From the NCBI RefSeq assembly GCF_010730575.1, contig NZ_AP022614.1, forward strand, positions 1,984,001 through 2,048,000: DNA of 64,000 nt. The letters run 5' to 3'. Each line of letters starts with the position of its first letter. The stretch's first letter is position 1. The notes under the pieces were generated by a model. That model was given only the letters and a program-made list of their open reading frames with translations. It had not been told where the DNA came from and did no database searches. This document shows positions 1-9,358 of the stretch, piece by piece. The translations under genes and the position numbers were made by a program. The stretch is from Mycobacterium parmense. GTDB taxonomy: Bacteria > Actinomycetota > Actinomycetes > Mycobacteriales > Mycobacteriaceae.

Positions 1-951
1 ATGCACAGCACGATGTCCGGGGTCTTCGGACAGATGGACGACAACAGCAGCAACTCGACCGCCATGGGGAAGGCGTTCGACACCGCGAAGAACGACGACA
101 GCTTTTACATTCCGCCGGACGTCTTCAAGAACGCCGACTTCAAACGGGTCATAAAGATCTTCCTGTCGCCCGACGGGAAGAACGCCCGGATGCTCATCTC
201 GCAGAAGGGCGATCCCGCGTCGCCCGAGGGCATTTCGAGGGTGGACCCGATCAAGAGCGCGGCGGCGGAAGCGCTCAAGGGGACCCCCCTGGAGGACTCC
301 AAGATATACCTCGCGGGCACCGCGGCGCTGGTCAAAGACGTGGTGCAGGGGTCCACCTACGACCTCGCGATCGCGGTCATCGCCGCGCTGTGCCTCATCT
401 TCGCGGTCATGTTGATCATCACCGGCAGCTTCATCGCCGCCCTGGTCATCGTCGGCACGGTGCTGGTTTCGCTCGGCGCGTCTTTCGGTTTGTCGGTGTT
501 CGTCTGGCAGTACCTGCTGGGTACGCAGATCCACTGGGCAGTGCTGGTGATGTCGCTGATCGTGCTCTTGGCGGTGGGGTCCGACTACAACCTGCTGCTG
601 GTTGCCCGGATGAAAGAGGAAATAGGCGCCGGTCTGAACACCGGCCTGGTGCGCGCGATGGGCGGCACCGGCAAGGTCGTCACCAACGCCGGATTGGTCT
701 TCGCGTTCACCATGGGCTCGATGATGGTCAGCGACCTGGCCAGCATCGGGCAGGTGGGCTTGACGATCGGCCTGGGTTTGTTGTTCGACACGCTGGTGGT
801 TCGGGCATTCATGACGCCGTCTATCGCGGCGCTGCTGGGGCGGTGGTTCTGGTGGCCGCAACGAGTTCGCCCACGGCCGGCCAGCTCGATGCTCCGGCCG
901 ACCGGTCCCCGTCCCGTTGTGCGCGCCTTGATGCTGAGACAGCAAGGCTGA
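1..951 (+). CDS. MmpL family RND lipid transporter, C-terminal part (5' end outside window)
   Basis: This is the C-terminal third of an MmpL inner-membrane transporter, which exports lipids or siderophores using the proton gradient. The frame is open from base 1, and the first ATG is internal because the sequence begins in the middle of the second periplasmic domain. The 316 visible residues carry the end of that domain ([21 protein letters not shown]), then five or six membrane segments. Among these is the second proton-relay Asp-Tyr pair in VGSDYNLLL at about residues 192-200, and the family C-terminus [16 protein letters not shown] is present. It closely resembles the next gene in its whole visible length, which suggests tandem duplication as in mmpL4a/mmpL4b of glycopeptidolipid loci. 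Substrate unknown. An mmpS partner, if any, would lie to the left. Confidence 0.93.
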   Translation: MHSTMSGVFGQMDDNSSNSTAMGKAFDTAKNDDSFYIPPDVFKNADFKRVIKIFLSPDGKNARMLISQKGDPASPEGISRVDPIKSAAAEALKGTPLEDSKIYLAGTAALVKDVVQGSTYDLAIAVIAALCLIFAVMLIITGSFIAALVIVGTVLVSLGASFGLSVFVWQYLLGTQIHWAVLVMSLIVLLAVGSDYNLLLVARMKEEIGAGLNTGLVRAMGGTGKVVTNAGLVFAFTMGSMMVSDLASIGQVGLTIGLGLLFDTLVVRAFMTPSIAALLGRWFWWPQRVRPRPASSMLRPTGPRPVVRALMLRQQG

Positions 952-1066
952 GCGGCGAACTGTTCGGGACGGATCGGGCAACTGTGGAAAGCATTGTGAC
1001 GCTGCGTGACGGCGAAGCGACGTCGCGTGGGGCGCGCGCAGCTGCCGCCTGCCCGTTGAGGGCCGC

Positions 1067-3982
1067 ATGAACATCGAGCAGCCTTGCCCTCCCCGCATCG
1101 CGCGGACCATCCGCAGCCTCTCGCCGCTCATCATCGTGGCGTGGGTGGCCCTGACGCTGACGGTGAGTTTCGGCGTTCCGTGGCTCGAGACGGTCGGCCG
1201 CGACCACTCCGTTCCGATGAGCCCCCGGGATGCGCCGTCGGTGCAGGCGATGACGCGCATGGGGAAGGTCTTCAAGGAATCCGATTCGGACAGTTTCGCG
1301 ATGATCGTCCTCGAGGGGCAGCAACCGCTCGGCGATGACGCCCACGCGTACTACGACACGTTGATTCGTCGGTTACGCAGCGACCGAACGCATATCGAGC
1401 ACGTGCAGGATTTGTGGGGCGACCGGCTCACGGCGGCGGGGGCGAAGAGTCCCGACGGCAAGGCCGTGTACGTCCAACTGAACCTCGCCGGCAACCAGGG
1501 CACCACGCTGGGGCAGGAGTCGGTGGCGGCGGTCCGCAACATCGTCAGCAGCCTGCCGCCGCCTCCCGGGGTCGAGGTGCACGTCACCGGCCCCTCGGCC
1601 CTGGTCGCCGACATGCAGCGCAGTGGCGACCGCTCCATCCTGAAGTTGACGCTGATCGGGGCCGTCATCATCTTCGCCGTGCTGATGTTCGTCTACCGCT
1701 CCGTGGTCACCGTGATCCTGTTGCTGCTCACGGTCGGTGTCGAACTTTTCGCGGCCCGCGGGATCGTCGCGTTCCTCGGTGACCGCAACATCGTCGTCCT
1801 CTCGACGTTCTCGATCAACCTGCTGGTCGCCCTCGCGATGGCGGCGGGAACCGATTACGGCATCTTCTTTTTCGGGCGATACCAGGAGGCGCGGCAGGCG
1901 GGCGAGGATCCGCAGACGGCCTACTACAGCACCTACCGGGGGGTCGCCCCCGTCGTCCTGGGATCGGGGTTGACCATCGCCGGGGCGATGCTGTGCCTGA
2001 GTTTCACCCGGATGCCGATCTTCCAGACGATAGGCGTGCCCTGCGCCGTGGGCATGGTGGTGGCGGGCGTCATCGCGCTCACGCTGGTTCCGGCGGTCAT
2101 CGCGGTGGGAAGCCGCTTCGGACTGCTGGACCCGAGGCGCAGGATTGGGTTCCGCCGGTGGCGACGGGTCGGCACGGCGATCGTCCGCTGGCCCGGGCCG
2201 ATTCTGGCCGCGACAATGGCGGTCGCGCTGATCGGCCTGGTCACGCTGCCGGGCTACAAGACGAGCTACAACGATCGACTCTATATTCCCAAGGACATCC
2301 CGGCCAACGTGGGCTTCGCCTCCGCCGACCGGCACTTCTCCCAGGCGCGAATGATGCCGGAGATCCTCGTAATCGAATCGGACCACGACCTGCGCAACCC
2401 GGCGGATTTTCTCATACTGCATAAGTTGGCCAAGAAAATCTTTGCCGTACCGGGGATCTCTCGAGTGCAGGGCATCACCCGGCCCGAGGGCACTCCGATC
2501 GAGCACACGTCGATACCTTTTTTGATCAGCCTCCAGAATGCGGCCCAGCTTCAAAGCATGAAGTACATGAAGAACCGCATAGACGACATGATGAAGATGA
2601 CCGAAAACCTGGCTCGACAAATCGCGCTGATGAAGCGGATGTACGAATTGCAGAAAAAGCTCACGGACATCACCCTCCGATCGCTCGGCGAGACTAAAGA
2701 GATGGTGAAGATCGTGGACGAGCTGAGCTACAACATCTCGGATTTCGAAGACTTCTGGAGGCCGATAAGAAGCTATTTCTACTGGGAGAAGCACTGCTAC
2801 GACATCCCGATATGCTTCACGCTGAGGTCGATTTTCGACCTACTCGACGGTGTCGACTCCCTCAGCGACAAAATGCATGATCTGGTTCATGATCTGGAAA
2901 GGATGGGCGAGCTCCTGCCCCAACTCCTCGAGCAGTTCCCGCGGATGATTGCGATCATGGAGTCGATGCGCACCATGATGCTGACGATGCACAGCACCAT
3001 GGCGGGGTCTTTCGGCCAGCTGGACGAGAACAACGACAATGCCATGGCCATGGGACAGGCGTTCGACGCCTCCAAGAATGACGATTCGTTCTATCTGCCG
3101 CCCGAGGTATTCCAGAACCCCGACTTCCAGCGCGCGCTGAACTCATTCCTGTCTCCGGACGGCCATGCGGCGCGTTTCATCATCTCGCACCAGGGCGACC
3201 CCGCTACGCCGGAGGGCATAGCGCGCATCGACCGCATAAAGACGGCCGCGGAGGAGGCGCTGAAGACCACGCCTCTCGAGGACGCGAAGATCTACATCGC
3301 CGGCACCGCGTCCACCTTCAAGGACTTCCGCGACGGCTCCAGATACGACCTGTACATCGCCGGCATCGGGGCACTGTGCCTCATTTTCATCATCATGCTC
3401 ATCATCACGCGCAGCTTCGTCGCCGCCCTTGTCATCGTGGGTACCGTCGCGCTGTCGCTGGGAGCGTCATTCGGGCTGTCCGTGCTGATCTGGCAGTACA
3501 TCATCGGCATGAAATTGCACTGGATGGTGCTGCCCATGTCCGTGATCATCCTTCTCGCGGTGGGTTCCGACTACAACCTGCTCCTGGTGTCGCGGATGAA
3601 AGAAGAGATAGCGGCCGGGATTAACACCGGCATCATCCGCGCCATGGGCGGCACCGGCAAGGTCGTGACCAACGCGGGCCTGGTGTTCGCATTCACGATG
3701 TCGGCGATGGCGGCCAGCGATCTGCGGATCATCGGCCAGGTCGGCACCACGATCGGTTTGGGCCTGCTGTTCGACACGTTGGTGGTGCGCTCGTTCATGA
3801 CGCCGTCCATCGCCGCGCTGCTCGGACGCTGGTTCTGGTGGCCGCAGATAGTCCGCCCGCGCCCGGCCAGTCACATGCTCCGATCTTCGGGACCGCGACC
3901 GCTGGTGCGTTCGCTGCTGGAGCGGGACACACACCCCGGCGACGACGCGGCCACGGTCGAAATCCCTATTGTGTCTGTCTAG
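1067..3982 (+). CDS. MmpL family RND lipid transporter, complete
   Basis: Complete 971-residue MmpL protein, the usual size for the MmpL4/MmpL5 group. It shows an N-terminal membrane helix, a first periplasmic domain, TM helices with the relay pair in GTDYGIFFF near residue 265, and a second periplasmic domain containing a long Met-rich helical stretch (about residues 500-680). The conserved [14 protein letters not shown] follows, then a second TM bundle with VGSDYNLLL near residue 835. GAGGG-like purines precede the ATG by about 5 bases. It lies 115 bp after the preceding mmpL in the same direction and probably shares its transcript. There is no mmpS between or after them. The downstream neighbour is a convergent PE gene 20 bp away. 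Substrate cannot be told; the pairing suggests a heteromeric or duplicated lipid exporter. Confidence 0.95.
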   Translation: MNIEQPCPPRIARTIRSLSPLIIVAWVALTLTVSFGVPWLETVGRDHSVPMSPRDAPSVQAMTRMGKVFKESDSDSFAMIVLEGQQPLGDDAHAYYDTLIRRLRSDRTHIEHVQDLWGDRLTAAGAKSPDGKAVYVQLNLAGNQGTTLGQESVAAVRNIVSSLPPPPGVEVHVTGPSALVADMQRSGDRSILKLTLIGAVIIFAVLMFVYRSVVTVILLLLTVGVELFAARGIVAFLGDRNIVVLSTFSINLLVALAMAAGTDYGIFFFGRYQEARQAGEDPQTAYYSTYRGVAPVVLGSGLTIAGAMLCLSFTRMPIFQTIGVPCAVGMVVAGVIALTLVPAVIAVGSRFGLLDPRRRIGFRRWRRVGTAIVRWPGPILAATMAVALIGLVTLPGYKTSYNDRLYIPKDIPANVGFASADRHFSQARMMPEILVIESDHDLRNPADFLILHKLAKKIFAVPGISRVQGITRPEGTPIEHTSIPFLISLQNAAQLQSMKYMKNRIDDMMKMTENLARQIALMKRMYELQKKLTDITLRSLGETKEMVKIVDELSYNISDFEDFWRPIRSYFYWEKHCYDIPICFTLRSIFDLLDGVDSLSDKMHDLVHDLERMGELLPQLLEQFPRMIAIMESMRTMMLTMHSTMAGSFGQLDENNDNAMAMGQAFDASKNDDSFYLPPEVFQNPDFQRALNSFLSPDGHAARFIISHQGDPATPEGIARIDRIKTAAEEALKTTPLEDAKIYIAGTASTFKDFRDGSRYDLYIAGIGALCLIFIIMLIITRSFVAALVIVGTVALSLGASFGLSVLIWQYIIGMKLHWMVLPMSVIILLAVGSDYNLLLVSRMKEEIAAGINTGIIRAMGGTGKVVTNAGLVFAFTMSAMAASDLRIIGQVGTTIGLGLLFDTLVVRSFMTPSIAALLGRWFWWPQIVRPRPASHMLRSSGPRPLVRSLLERDTHPGDDAATVEIPIVSV

Positions 3983-4002
3983 CCGCGCCGACCTGTTCGC
4001 GA

Positions 4003-4563
4003 TCAGATGGGGAGCGCCAACGGGATCAGCACACCGAACATGCTGCCGATCTCGCTCTGTGCCAAGAGAAGTACGAGATTCAATACCAACCAAGCTAAAA
4101 GCAAATTTAAATACGCAACAATATAGGCGAGCCCGCCGAGAATATTCAGCGCATTCCAGACAAAGGTCAGGCTGCCGACGATCGTATTCCACGTGGTGCT
4201 CAACATATCCGACACCTGGGCCGGAACCGCGGCGGCGGCGGCACCGACAGACGAGCCGACGCCCGATAGCAGGGATCCGATGTTGGCGGCCTCGGCCGCC
4301 ACGTATGAGCCCGCACTGGCGGTGAGATTCTGCGCGAATTGCGCCGGAAAGGCCGCCACCTGGCCGGCGGTCGCTTGATAGGTCTCGCCGAATTTGGAGA
4401 AGAGGCTCGCAATGCCCGCCGACACTTCGTCGGCGGCGGCGGGCATTACCGCAACTGTCGGTGCCGCCGCCGCCATGTGCGCCGCGTTGACAGACGACGC
4501 AACAGTCGCCACGTCCGTCGCCGCGGCCGCAATGAAGTCGGGCACCGCAATGACGTTCGACAT
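4003..4563 (-). CDS. PE family protein with hydrophobic C-terminal tail
   Basis: A 186-residue PE protein. Residues 1-95 are a typical PE domain: start MSNVIAVPDFIAAAATD, then alternating Ala-rich helices and AADEVSAGIASLF. The domain ends with a YVAAE sequence that fits the YxxxD/E signal used by ESX (type VII) secretion. The second half has no PGRS repeats; it is hydrophobic, with about two potential membrane spans (ILGGLAYIVAY, LLLAWLVLNLVLLLA). The ATG at 4563 was chosen because GGAGG lies 6 bases upstream and the protein then begins exactly like other PE proteins; an in-frame start at 4602 is less likely. No PPE partner lies next to it, which is unusual. It is convergent with the mmpL gene and upstream DNA is AT-rich. 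The hydrophobic tail may anchor it in the envelope (inference). Confidence 0.88.
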   Translation of the reverse strand: MSNVIAVPDFIAAAATDVATVASSVNAAHMAAAAPTVAVMPAAADEVSAGIASLFSKFGETYQATAGQVAAFPAQFAQNLTASAGSYVAAEAANIGSLLSGVGSSVGAAAAAVPAQVSDMLSTTWNTIVGSLTFVWNALNILGGLAYIVAYLNLLLAWLVLNLVLLLAQSEIGSMFGVLIPLALPI

Positions 4564-4964
4564 ATACATCCTCCAACCCGGCCATACTTGACGCGGCCGC
4601 AAAGCAGAAGCATCACACAGGCCGCCGCGCTCCTCAGGACTGTAGTCTCTGAACTATCACTTTAGAAGACGCTTGGTATTGAAGATGGCGATTCCGCAAA
4701 CTTGAGCGGATTGGCCGACTTGGGCCCGGGTTGGGTTGCGCCCCAATGGCACCACGGGCACGAAACGTCACCGAAAGCACAGAAACAACTCACGCTAAAG
4801 GCGGTGGCTCGCGTTCCCCGCCGGTTAATGCACACATCCGTCGCGGGTCCATTTTGCGCGCGAAATCGACAATGCGCGCCCCGGCGCCGGCTCGGCGGGC
4901 CAACAGAATGCCCTACTGCACCGGAATGCCGGGAAGTGCGTCGCGCGTCGGCGACAACCGAAGC
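4564..4964. other. Intergenic region upstream of the PE gene
   Basis: About 400 bases between the start of the PE gene and the stop of the first YbjN-like gene, which lies upstream in the same direction. It holds the PE ribosome binding site (GGAGG) and presumably its promoter. I see no convincing gene, repeat or RNA. Base composition is uneven and lower in GC than the core genes, as in the neighbouring PE 3' end, which fits recently acquired DNA. Confidence 0.5.
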
Positions 4965-5435
4965 TCAGCGGGCGTCGCGCAGCAACCGGCGGGTGACCGA
5001 AGGCGACTCGGTGACGGGTGCCAACTCCGCGAAGAACTCGATCGCGTCTGCGATGGAACCGTCTGCGAAGGAAGCGAATTCGTCGAAAGACAAGCCGTCG
5101 GGGACCCAGCGGGATCTGCGCGCCGAGATACCGATGCGAGGCGGGTCAGACCAGACATGCACGAGCGCCGTCACTCCTCGGTTCTGGTGATTCCAGGTGT
5201 CGGCGAAGTTCGTCAGCCAAACGCCGTCGGCAACGGAGAAGAAACCCGCAGGAGTGACCTGAATGGTGAACACGTCGTCGAACGACGGCGACATTTCGAG
5301 ATGGACGTGCAGCCGGCCGCGGCGCGTTCCGGTGGCGCCGAAGTATTCGCATTCATGCTCACCACGGACGAAACGCAGCCCGCTCGCGGCCACGTAGCGT
5401 TCGATCAGCCTGGCGCAGGCCGATTGACTCGTCAT
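4965..5435 (-). CDS. YbjN-like protein, first (downstream) tandem copy
   Basis: A 156-residue protein resembling the YbjN family, a small alpha/beta fold related to type III secretion chaperones; its biochemical role is unknown. Visible family features are an N-terminal helix (ARLIERYVAASGLRF), a beta-rich core with RLHVHLEMS and FTIQVTPAG, then LTNFADTWNHQN, and a C-terminal helix in GLSFDEFASFADGSIADAIEFF. It is a clear paralogue of the gene at 5677-6249. Similarity starts upstream of this ATG: the codons before it read RFSIDL against RRTIEL in the paralogue, but a TAA closes the frame 17 codons earlier and no normal start codon lies in between. It may therefore be an N-terminally shortened copy, or both may really start at the shared MTS. 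No clear Shine-Dalgarno. Function unknown. Confidence 0.65.
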   Translation of the reverse strand: MTSQSACARLIERYVAASGLRFVRGEHECEYFGATGTRRGRLHVHLEMSPSFDDVFTIQVTPAGFFSVADGVWLTNFADTWNHQNRGVTALVHVWSDPPRIGISARRSRWVPDGLSFDEFASFADGSIADAIEFFAELAPVTESPSVTRRLLRDAR

Positions 5436-5676
5436 GAGGTCGATGCTGAACCGAATGCGCGGCGTTGTGCCGAAAATCGCAATTTACATGACATGTTCAT
5501 CAAACTGCATGTAGCCCAAATCGGGGATTTCCAAACTATTGGACCACGAACGGAATTGGGTGAAGCTCGAGGCGGGCCGGACTGATTTCCACAAGCAACA
5601 GATTCGCGGAGATCTGTTGCGCGGCAGAGCAATTCGTATTGCCGAAGACCGCCGCGGCCAGGACCATGCCGTTGGC

Positions 5677-6249
5677 TCAGCCAGCGTCGCGCAGCAAAGG
5701 GTGTGCAGCAGAGGGTATTTCGATGATAGAGATCAGCTCGGCAAAAAGGTCGATCGCGTCGGCAACGGTGCTGTCGGCCGCCGAGGCGAACTCTTCGAGC
5801 GACAGGTCGTCGCGGATCCACCCGGACCTGCGGGCGCAGATCCCGATGCGCCGGGCATCGGAGCAATCGTGCACGATCGCGGTGACGTGGTGGTCCTGAC
5901 GATTCCATGCGTCCGCGAAGCGCGCCAGCCGCGCACGGTCGGCCACCGGGAACGTGCAAGCGGGAGTGACGTGCATGATCAACACGTCACCGAACGATGC
6001 AGAGAGTTCGAGGTGCACGTGCAACCGCCTGGCGCGCACGCTGGCGACACCGAAGTATTCGCCCTCGTGCTCGCCCCGCACATACCGCAGCCCGCAGGTG
6101 GACATGTAGCGCTCGATCAGGCCGGCGCACATCGGCTTGCTCGTCATGAGTTCAATGGTGCGGCGGGCTACTTTGCAGTCGCTTTGAGCCGCGCCAGCGC
6201 TCGCTAAAGAATCTGATAAGAATTTGCTGAGCACAAAGGTGCGGTTCAC
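5677..6249 (-). CDS. YbjN-like protein, second tandem copy, overlapping bioA stop
   Basis: Up to 190 residues, with the same fold signature as the downstream copy: [39 protein letters not shown] and [22 protein letters not shown]. The longest start is a GTG at 6249 that shares bases with the bioA TGA in a GTGA junction, which would couple its translation to bioA. The alternative ATG at 6147 (MTSKPM) matches the start of the paralogue and would give 156 residues. The sequence cannot decide between them, since neither has a good Shine-Dalgarno. It occupies the position where bioF follows bioA in M. tuberculosis. It might act as a chaperone-like partner for a secreted or membrane protein, but this is inference from fold resemblance only. 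Confidence 0.65.
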   Translation of the reverse strand: MNRTFVLSKFLSDSLASAGAAQSDCKVARRTIELMTSKPMCAGLIERYMSTCGLRYVRGEHEGEYFGVASVRARRLHVHLELSASFGDVLIMHVTPACTFPVADRARLARFADAWNRQDHHVTAIVHDCSDARRIGICARRSGWIRDDLSLEEFASAADSTVADAIDLFAELISIIEIPSAAHPLLRDAG

Positions 6250-7550
6250 CCCACATTCCGCGCGACGTCGACCATTGCCGCCGTTATCTGGGCGATCTCC
6301 TCGCCCGAGCAGATGTAGGGCGGCATCGCATAAACGAGGTTACGGAACGGCCGCAGCCACACCCCGCCGTCGAGCGCCACAGGGGTCGCGGCGGCCAGAT
6401 CGACGGGCCGGTCGCACTCGATGACGCCGATGGCGCCACACACCCGCACATCGACCACGCCGGGCAGCGACCGCGCGGGTGCGAGACCCCGCTCTAATCC
6501 GGCGCCTATCGCCGCGACACGCGATCGCCAATCCTGACCCAACAGCACCTCGACGCTGGCCACCGAGACCGCGCAGGCCAGTGCATTCGCCATGAACGTG
6601 GGGCCATGCATGAGCGCACCGGCCTCGCCGGCGCTGATGGTGTGCGCGATCTCCGCGGTGCACAGGGTCGCGGCCATGCTGAGGTAGCCGCCGGTGAGCG
6701 CCTTGCCGACGCACATGATGTCCGGGCTGACCCCCGCATGGTCGGCGGCGAACAGTTCGCCGGTGCGCCCGAAGCCGGTGGCGATCTCGTCGAACACCAG
6801 CAGAACGTCGTGCCGTCGGCACGCCTCGCGCACGTCGCGCAGGTATCGGGCGTCGTGGAAGCGCATCCCACCGGCGCCCTGCACCACGGGCTCGACGACG
6901 ACGGCGGCCAGTTCGCCCGCGTGCTCGGCGAGTTGCGCCTCGAACGCCGCCGCATAGGTGGGGTCGTAGTCTCGCGGCACCGCGGGGGCGAACACCTGGC
7001 GGGCCAGAATGTCGGTCCACAGCGAGTGCATGCCGCCGTCCGGATCGCAGATGCTCATCGGCGTGAACGTGTCGCCGTGATAGCCGCCCCGCCACGTCAT
7101 CAGCCGGTGCTTGCCGGGGCGGCCGCGGCCGCGCCAGTACTGCAACGCCATCTTCACCGCGACCTCCACCGACACCGAACCGGAGTCGCTGAAGAACACG
7201 GTCTCCAACCCTGGCGGGGTGATCTCGACCAGAAGTTGCGCAAGGCGGGCCGCCGGCTCGTGGGTCAGGCCGCCGAACATGACGTGGTTCATGGCGCCCA
7301 GCTGGTCGGACACCGCCGCGTCGAGCACCGGGTGGCCGTGGCCGTGGATGGCCGTCCACCACGAGGCCATGGCGTCGAGCACCTGCATCGGCGCCCCGTC
7401 GCGGACCACCGTCAGCCACGCGCCGCTGGCGCCGACCGCGACCAGGGGCGGCACGGCCTCACCGCCGACGGTGCTGTAGGGATGCCACAGGTGGGCGGCG
7501 TCGATCGCGCTGATCTGCTCGGGCGTCAACCCGGCCCTGGCCGCAGGCAT
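6246..7550 (-). CDS. bioA: Adenosylmethionine-8-amino-7-oxononanoate aminotransferase
   Basis: BioA converts KAPA to DAPA in biotin synthesis, using S-adenosylmethionine as amino donor and PLP as cofactor. The 434-residue product follows M. tuberculosis BioA closely: LWHPYS near the start, [12 protein letters not shown], the PLP-phosphate loop SDSGSVSVE, the Asp of [12 protein letters not shown], and the Schiff-base lysine in [10 protein letters not shown]. It ends in [12 protein letters not shown]. The ATG at 7550 is chosen because the protein then begins like the 437-residue orthologue (GLTPEQI); a start at 7604 adds 18 unlikely residues. Downstream, where bioF and bioD normally follow, lie YbjN-like genes, so the biotin cluster is interrupted at this point. 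Confidence 0.95.
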   Translation of the reverse strand: MPAARAGLTPEQISAIDAAHLWHPYSTVGGEAVPPLVAVGASGAWLTVVRDGAPMQVLDAMASWWTAIHGHGHPVLDAAVSDQLGAMNHVMFGGLTHEPAARLAQLLVEITPPGLETVFFSDSGSVSVEVAVKMALQYWRGRGRPGKHRLMTWRGGYHGDTFTPMSICDPDGGMHSLWTDILARQVFAPAVPRDYDPTYAAAFEAQLAEHAGELAAVVVEPVVQGAGGMRFHDARYLRDVREACRRHDVLLVFDEIATGFGRTGELFAADHAGVSPDIMCVGKALTGGYLSMAATLCTAEIAHTISAGEAGALMHGPTFMANALACAVSVASVEVLLGQDWRSRVAAIGAGLERGLAPARSLPGVVDVRVCGAIGVIECDRPVDLAAATPVALDGGVWLRPFRNLVYAMPPYICSGEEIAQITAAMVDVARNVG

Positions 7551-7612
7551 AGAGAACGAGGGTAGAACAGTCGGGTCGCAAAATCCCCGGCCATCGTGGA
7601 GCATGGGACGAA

Positions 7613-8116
7613 ATGGTTACCCCGCATCAGCCCGACGACACCCGGGTCGACCCGCACACGATAGATGCCATCGATTATCCGCCGGACCTCGATGACGCGC
7701 GGCCGGCCAACCCGGCCGCGCCGCCCGGGGCGCCCGCCGGCTCCCAGGGTTACGTCCCCCACGTGCTGCGCCTGCGGCTGGCCGCCTGGGACGTCACCTG
7801 CACCGCGGTCTTGCTGATCCTGCTCCTGCTGCTCGCCACGGAGACGACGTGGCCGGCCCGGTTGTTCGGCTTCCTGCGCAACGTCTGCGAGGGCGAGGAG
7901 TGCGGGCCGGTGCCGTTCGGGGTCGACTACTACATCCACCCGGTGGTTTGGGGCGGCATCGGCGCGGCGATCGCCGCGGCGGTCGTAGGTCCGCTGGTAT
8001 CCCTGTTGAAGGGCTGGTACATGTCCTTCTGGCCGGTGCTGTCGCTGGCGCTCATCATGGTGAGCTCGGTCGCCGGTTCCATCCTGACGATGTTCAGCGC
8101 GCGCTACTGGATCTGA
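7613..8116 (+). CDS. Conserved mycobacterial membrane protein (Rv1567c-like)
   Basis: A 167-residue protein with a proline-rich, acidic cytoplasmic N-terminus (about 50 residues) followed by three hydrophobic segments at about 60-80, 112-132 and 138-160. Two cysteines lie close together in NVCEGEECG between the first two segments. No enzymatic motif is visible and the function is unknown. Its position between bioA and ripD matches Rv1567c. It is divergent from bioA with about 60 bases between starts. GGGA stands a few bases before the ATG as a weak ribosome site. Confidence 0.8.
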   Translation: MVTPHQPDDTRVDPHTIDAIDYPPDLDDARPANPAAPPGAPAGSQGYVPHVLRLRLAAWDVTCTAVLLILLLLLATETTWPARLFGFLRNVCEGEECGPVPFGVDYYIHPVVWGGIGAAIAAAVVGPLVSLLKGWYMSFWPVLSLALIMVSSVAGSILTMFSARYWI

Positions 8117-8400
8117 CCGGCGCCGGCGCAGGCCGACGAGTTTGAGACCCAAATCACAACCGCGCATGCGGTTTTCGGCTCGTCAGTCACCGTCCGGTCA
8201 CGTTACGACAAAAAATCCCCTGGCGGCCTGATCAGGCGTTTTACCGCGCCCCGCGGTGTTGTAAAAGTGTCTGTAGTGACTGGTGTGAATACGCCCCGAC
8301 AAGGTGCTGGTTCACCCCAGGCGTCATGGCACGACGTAGAGGCCCCGACGACGGGGCTTTCGCGCGGGCCATGCAACACGGGTCGACGAAAGGAACCCAC
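8117..8400 (+). promoter_or_regulatory. Leader of the ripD-like gene with a GC hairpin
   Basis: 284 bases between the membrane protein and the NlpC/P60 gene. A compact hairpin (GCCCCG, loop ACGA, CGGGGC, then TTT) lies at 8342-8360, 40 bases before the start codon. AAAGGA at about 8388 is the ribosome site. The hairpin with a short T run could terminate or attenuate transcription into the cell-wall gene. I could not assign the leader to a known riboswitch class. Confidence 0.35.
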
Positions 8401-9222
8401 ATGAACCGCATCTACGCCTTGGTGGTCGGTGTCGCGCTGCTGGTGGCACCGTTGCCTACCGTCGCGCTGGCCGCGGCCGACCCAGGTGCGCGGGCGATGG
8501 ACTACCAACAGGCCACCGACGTGGTGGTCGCACGTGGCCTCTCGATGCGCGGCGTGCCGTTCTCCTGGGCCGGCGGCGGCATCAACGGCCCCACCCGCGG
8601 CACCGGCACGGGGATCAACACCGTCGGGTTCGACGCGTCGGGCCTGATGCAGTACGCCTACGCCGGCGCGGGAATCAAGCTGCCGCGGTCCTCCGCGCAG
8701 ATCTACCGGGTGGGCCAGAAGGTGCTGCCACAGCAGGCGCGCAAGGGTGACCTGATCTTCTACGGTCCCGAAGGCTCGCAGAGCGTCGCGATGTACCTGG
8801 GCAACAACCAGATGCTCGAGGTGGGCGACGTCGTTCAGGTCTCCCCCGTGCGCAGCAACGGCATGACGCCGTACCTGGTACGGGTCCTGGGAACCCAGCC
8901 GGCGCCGGGCCAGCAATCACCGTTCCAGCAGGCCCCGGCGCAACAACTGCCGACCCCGGCGCCGGCCCAGCAGGCCCCGCTGACGCAGGTCCCCGCCCAG
9001 CAGGCCCCCACCCCGCAGGCCCCGCTGACGCAGGTCCCCGCCCAGCAGGCCCCCGCCCCGCAGGCCCCGCTGACGCAGGTCCCGGCCCAGCAGGCCCCGC
9101 TGACGCAGGTCCCCGCCCAGCAGGCCCCGTTCCAGCAGCTGCCCACCCAACAGGGGCCGCCGCAGCCACTTCCCGCGCAGCAGTCGCCGTTGCAGCCGGC
9201 GACCGCCACGGCGACGCGCTAG
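8401..9222 (+). CDS. ripD: NlpC/P60-fold protein, catalytically degenerate (RipD type)
   Basis: An exported 273-residue protein with a signal peptide (residues 1-25, cleavage near VALAA/ADP), an NlpC/P60 domain (about 35-165) and a long Pro/Gln repeat tail (about 170-270). NlpC/P60 peptidases use Cys-His plus a third polar residue. Here the Cys position in the DCSG motif reads FDASG, and the His position reads SVAMYLG, so both catalytic residues are missing. This matches RipD (Rv1566c), which binds peptidoglycan without cutting it. ATG 8401 is chosen for AAAGGA 7 bases upstream and the signal peptide that follows; the longer frame from 8326 would bury it. The order after the Rv1567c-like gene and before the acyltransferase is conserved. 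Confidence 0.9.
   Translation: MNRIYALVVGVALLVAPLPTVALAAADPGARAMDYQQATDVVVARGLSMRGVPFSWAGGGINGPTRGTGTGINTVGFDASGLMQYAYAGAGIKLPRSSAQIYRVGQKVLPQQARKGDLIFYGPEGSQSVAMYLGNNQMLEVGDVVQVSPVRSNGMTPYLVRVLGTQPAPGQQSPFQQAPAQQLPTPAPAQQAPLTQVPAQQAPTPQAPLTQVPAQQAPAPQAPLTQVPAQQAPLTQVPAQQAPFQQLPTQQGPPQPLPAQQSPLQPATATATR
8971..9120 (+). repeat. Four copies of a 30-bp coding repeat in the ripD tail
   Basis: The 30-bp unit encoding QAPLTQVPAQ occurs at 8971-9000, 9016-9045, 9061-9090 and 9091-9120. The first two gaps hold 15-bp spacers encoding QAPTP and QAPAP. Copies are identical or differ by one base, so recent slippage or unequal exchange is likely and tail length probably varies between strains. Confidence 0.9.
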
Positions 9223-9358
9223 ATTCCCCGGCCGCGGGCCTGCCCACCGCCACTCGTCTCCCGTCGTCGGCACTGATCCACAGTGAGCCGACTAACGCCG
9301 CGCCCAGGGCGCCAGCGGTCGGGAGCGAGTGGCGGTTTTGGGTAAATTGGCATGAATC

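Noticed and set aside
1..3982. Reading the mmpL pair as the glycopeptidolipid mmpL4a/4b locus
   Set aside because: No mps NRPS, gap, mbtH or fucosyl/rhamnosyl transferase gene is adjacent; the pair alone is not enough.
5436..5676. Frameshifted or broken gene between the two YbjN copies
   Set aside because: Only a few codons of similarity precede the downstream copy; the rest of the gap shows no coding remnant.
8117..8400. Possible c-di-AMP (ydaO) riboswitch before the NlpC/P60 gene
   Set aside because: Actinobacterial cell-wall hydrolase genes often have one, but I could not find the conserved blocks in order; only a simple hairpin is supported.
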